Below are positions 11,142 through 12,995 of a DNA stretch of 12,995 nt, piece by piece. The notes below the pieces were generated by a model that saw only the letters and a list, made by a program, of their open reading frames with translations, made no database searches and was not told the DNA's origin. Positions within the stretch are counted from its first letter, which is position 1. The number at the start of each line of letters is the position of its first letter. The stretch is from Spirochaetaceae bacterium. Its GTDB lineage: Bacteria > Spirochaetota > Spirochaetia > Treponematales > Breznakiellaceae. The DNA lies in NCBI GenBank assembly GCA_031280455.1, contig JAITGR010000106.1, positions 1 to 12,995 on the forward strand. Reading direction: 5' to 3'. A program made the position numbers and the translations under genes.

Positions 11142-12554
11142 ATGAAACTGCTGCACACCTCCGACTGGCATCTGGGGGCGCTTTTGGCTACGGAAGAGCG
11201 CGCCGCCGAGCAAAAAGCCTTCCTTTCCTGGCTGGCCGCCTTTATTGACCGCGAGCGTGTCGATGTGCTGATTGTATCCGGCGACATTTTTGACACCTAC
11301 ACGCCGCCGGTTTTTGCCCAGGACTTGTACTACCGCTTTCTGGCCAGTCTGGTGCCTATTACCACGTTAAAAGCCGTGTTCATCGTCGCCGGCAACCACG
11401 ATTCGCCCGGCTTCCTCGCCGCATCGGGCGGCCTGCTTTCGCATCTGCACATCCACGTTGTCTGCACAGCCGGCGCGCCAGAGGAGGCGGTGTTCGAGGT
11501 CGCCGGCGAGGACGGCTCGTGTGCGCTGCTGGTCTGCGCCGTGCCCTTCCTGCGCGAAAAAGACCTGCGCGTCAGCGCCAGCCTGGACGATGCCGAAGCG
11601 CTGACAGAGAACACGCGCCGTGCGCTCGCGGACTACTACCACGCCGTCTACGCCGCCGCGCAAGCACGGGCGCAGGCCGCCGCGCAGCGCATACCCATCG
11701 TTATGACCGGCCACCTGTACCTATCCGGCGCGGCGCTCTCCGACAACGCCTCCGAGCGCGCCCGCGAAGTTGGCCGCCTTTCGGCGTTTCCTGCCGCCAG
11801 TCTGCCGCCGGCGGACTACATTGCGCTGGGGCACCTGCACACGGCGCAAAGCGCCGGACAGGGCGGCGCCACCTCCGGTGGCGAGGTGTGCCGGGACTCC
11901 GGCTCGCCGTTTGCGCTGAGGTTTGCCGAAGCGCCGGGTTTTGCGCCACCAGAGGCTGCGGCAGCGTCCGGCGCGGGGTCGCTGTTTGACGCGGAGCCTG
12001 CGCCACCGCAGGTGGCGGCACCACCGCAGGTGGCGGCACCACCGCAGGTGGCGGCGCCACCTCTGGCGGCGGCGGGCGGAAAGTCGGTGTACCTTGTCGA
12101 GCTGGGCGGGCGCGTGGCCATTCAGCCTGTCGCCGTCCCCTGCCGGCAGCTCCTCTACCGCGTACGAGGCACGCCCGCCGAAATTGAACGCGCACTCGAG
12201 GCGCTCAAAGACACGCCGGCCTGGCTCGAAGTACAGGTTACGCAACACACCGGCTGCCTGGCCGATTTCTGGGACGCGCTTACCCAAAAAGCGCGGACGG
12301 CGGCGTACACGATTCTTATCAAAATGGATGCCCGCGACCCCGAGCGCGGCGCGGCGCAGGCGGACGAGGGCTGCGACATTCACGCGCTTTTGCCGCCGGA
12401 CGTATTCGCCGCCCGCCTGGCCGAAGAAAACCTGGACGAGGCCGAGCGTGCCGAGTATGCGCGCATGTTCGCCGAGATATACTCGGCGGCGGCCTGCGGC
12501 GAGGACGCGGCGCTTTCTTGCGAAGCGGCGGCCAGCGGGGAGGCGGCGGGGTGA
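11142..12554 (+). CDS. sbcD: Exonuclease subunit SbcD (Mre11-like nuclease)
   Basis: 470 residues, longer than the usual 380-410. It is the Mn2+-dependent nuclease half of the SbcCD complex, which opens DNA hairpins and processes double-strand breaks. The metallophosphoesterase motifs are complete: DWH (8-10), GDIFD (47-51), GNHD (84-87), TGHLYLSG (189-196) and GHLH (230-233), then SGSPFALRF (253-261). Between that strand and KSVYLVEL (314-321) there is an Ala/Pro-rich insertion (about 263-312) containing PPQVAA repeats, plus a shorter Gly-rich insertion (237-248) before the GSP motif. These account for much of the extra length and are probably flexible linkers. A capping domain follows, with an acidic Ala/Glu-rich C-terminus. 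No strong Shine-Dalgarno precedes the ATG at 11142. The stop overlaps sbcC as GTGA, so the two subunits are coupled. Confidence 0.94.
   Translation: MKLLHTSDWHLGALLATEERAAEQKAFLSWLAAFIDRERVDVLIVSGDIFDTYTPPVFAQDLYYRFLASLVPITTLKAVFIVAGNHDSPGFLAASGGLLSHLHIHVVCTAGAPEEAVFEVAGEDGSCALLVCAVPFLREKDLRVSASLDDAEALTENTRRALADYYHAVYAAAQARAQAAAQRIPIVMTGHLYLSGAALSDNASERAREVGRLSAFPAASLPPADYIALGHLHTAQSAGQGGATSGGEVCRDSGSPFALRFAEAPGFAPPEAAAASGAGSLFDAEPAPPQVAAPPQVAAPPQVAAPPLAAAGGKSVYLVELGGRVAIQPVAVPCRQLLYRVRGTPAEIERALEALKDTPAWLEVQVTQHTGCLADFWDALTQKARTAAYTILIKMDARDPERGAAQADEGCDIHALLPPDVFAARLAEENLDEAERAEYARMFAEIYSAAACGEDAALSCEAAASGEAAG
11867..11883. repeat. Hairpin palindrome CGCCACC-N3-GGTGGCG in sbcD
   Basis: Perfect 7-bp arms with a TCC loop (CGCCACC TCC GGTGGCG), in the Gly-rich insertion before the GSP motif. 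The same 17-base arrangement with loop GCA occurs 134 bases downstream at 12001-12017. Confidence 0.85.
12003..12074 (+). repeat. 18-bp in-frame palindromic tandem repeat in sbcD
   Basis: Units CCACCGCAGGTGGCGGCA at 12003-12020 and 12021-12038, a third with one difference at 12039-12056, and a diverged fourth at 12057-12074. Each of the first three units holds CCACC GCA GGTGG, a 5-bp inverted repeat; with flanking bases the first becomes 7 bp (12001-12017). They encode PPQVAA. Confidence 0.92.
12537..12543 (+). promoter_or_regulatory. Ribosome binding site for sbcC
   Basis: GGGGAGG near the end of sbcD, 7 bases before the GTG at 12551. It confirms the GTG start that overlaps the sbcD stop. 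Confidence 0.7.
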
Positions 12555-12995
12555 GGATTCTCAACCTTCAGTTTGAAAACATAAACTCGCTGGCTGGCCG
12601 CTGGAAAATTGACTTTACCGCGCCCGAATTTTCAGGCGGGCTTTTTACGCTGTCCGGCCCTACCGGCGCGGGCAAAACGTCGATTCTGGACGCGCTCTGT
12701 CTTGCGCTGTACGGGCAGACCGACCGGCAGAGCAGCATCAGCAAGGCAAAAAACGAGGTTATGACGCGGGGCGCATCGTTTTGCGCCGCCCAGGTTGAAT
12801 TTGAAACCGGCGGCGCGGGGTACCGCGCGTTGTGGGAACACCGGCGTTCCCGCGCCGGCAGCAAGGACGAGTTTGGCAAGCCAGCGCGCCGCGTCTACCG
12901 GCTGGAGGACGGCGAGGCGGTCCCGCTCGCGGTAATACTGGAGGAGGCCTCCGCCGTCATTGCCCGCATTCTTAAAATGGATTTTAAGCAGTTTA
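12551..12995 (+). CDS. sbcC: Exonuclease subunit SbcC (Rad50-like ATPase), N-terminal part
   Basis: Starts at GTG 12551, overlapping the sbcD TGA by three bases (GTGA), and runs off the window after 148 full codons. SbcC is the SMC/Rad50-like ATPase partner that controls the SbcD nuclease. The visible part begins MRILNLQFENINSLAG, the usual beta-strand start of SbcC, followed by the Walker A motif GPTGAGKTSILDALCLALYG (36-55). Further on are VMTRGASFCAAQVEFE and YRALW, typical of SbcC heads. The coiled coils, hook and the second ATPase half lie beyond the window. Arrangement and spacing match the standard sbcDC operon. Confidence 0.95.
   Translation, partial: MRILNLQFENINSLAGRWKIDFTAPEFSGGLFTLSGPTGAGKTSILDALCLALYGQTDRQSSISKAKNEVMTRGASFCAAQVEFETGGAGYRALWEHRRSRAGSKDEFGKPARRVYRLEDGEAVPLAVILEEASAVIARILKMDFKQF

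Noticed and set aside
12003..12074. Possible short CRISPR-like array
   Set aside because: Units are directly adjacent with no spacers and are in frame in sbcD.
11721..12383. 220-codon minus-strand frame opposite sbcD
   Set aside because: Repetitive Arg-rich shadow of the sbcD repeat; no ribosome binding site or family motif.

Overview
The window reads as a chromosomal segment from a GC-rich spirochaete, most likely a treponeme relative. The arguments are the gene set (a PUR-type nucleic-acid-binding protein tail, a long divergent PRPP synthetase, a HAMP/cyclase-like protein beside a double cyclic-nucleotide-binding protein with an internal TPR-like segment, an FN3-like membrane-anchored protein) and the dense packing with many overlapping stops and starts. 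This assignment is inference from family resemblance, not a database result. There are no rRNA or tRNA genes, insertion sequences, phage genes or CRISPR arrays that I can see, and no gene-free stretch longer than about 115 bases.

Left block, plus strand (1-4840): the 3' end of a PUR-family gene, rsmE (16S rRNA m3U1498 methyltransferase), a WecG/TagA/CpsF-type glycosyltransferase homologue with an altered active-site motif, a biotin-protein ligase (birA) lacking the DNA-binding domain, a four-helix membrane protein with an alpha/beta-hydrolase-like domain and a Pro/Ala-rich tail, and an Sfp-type 4'-phosphopantetheinyl transferase. Spacings run from a 22-base overlap to 22 bases, so this looks like one transcription unit. 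birA and the PPTase both install cofactors on carrier proteins (biotin and phosphopantetheine), which would suit fatty-acid synthesis.

Middle block, minus strand (9709 down to 4864): a HisA-HisI-HisE fusion, a double cNMP-binding-domain protein, a membrane HAMP/class III cyclase-like protein, and a small membrane-anchored FN3-like protein. The genes abut or overlap, and the block converges on the PPTase at a stem-loop spanning both stops. The striking point is that the cyclase-like domain appears to have lost its metal-binding aspartates and its transition-state Asn/Arg, while the partner cNMP protein has one canonical and one degenerate nucleotide pocket. This looks like a rewired or non-catalytic signalling pair.

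Right block, plus strand (9825-12995): PRPP synthetase, divergent from the his fusion, then sbcD and the start of sbcC (hairpin and double-strand-break nuclease). The 115-base divergent region carries the same 13-base motif, 11 of 13 bases identical, in front of both the his fusion and the PRPP synthetase gene, whose product feeds histidine synthesis.

A recurring theme is short in-frame tandem repeats (18, 21 and 18 bp units) in linkers or tails of birA, the hydrolase-like gene and sbcD. The sbcD repeat units are themselves small palindromes, the type of structure SbcCD acts on.
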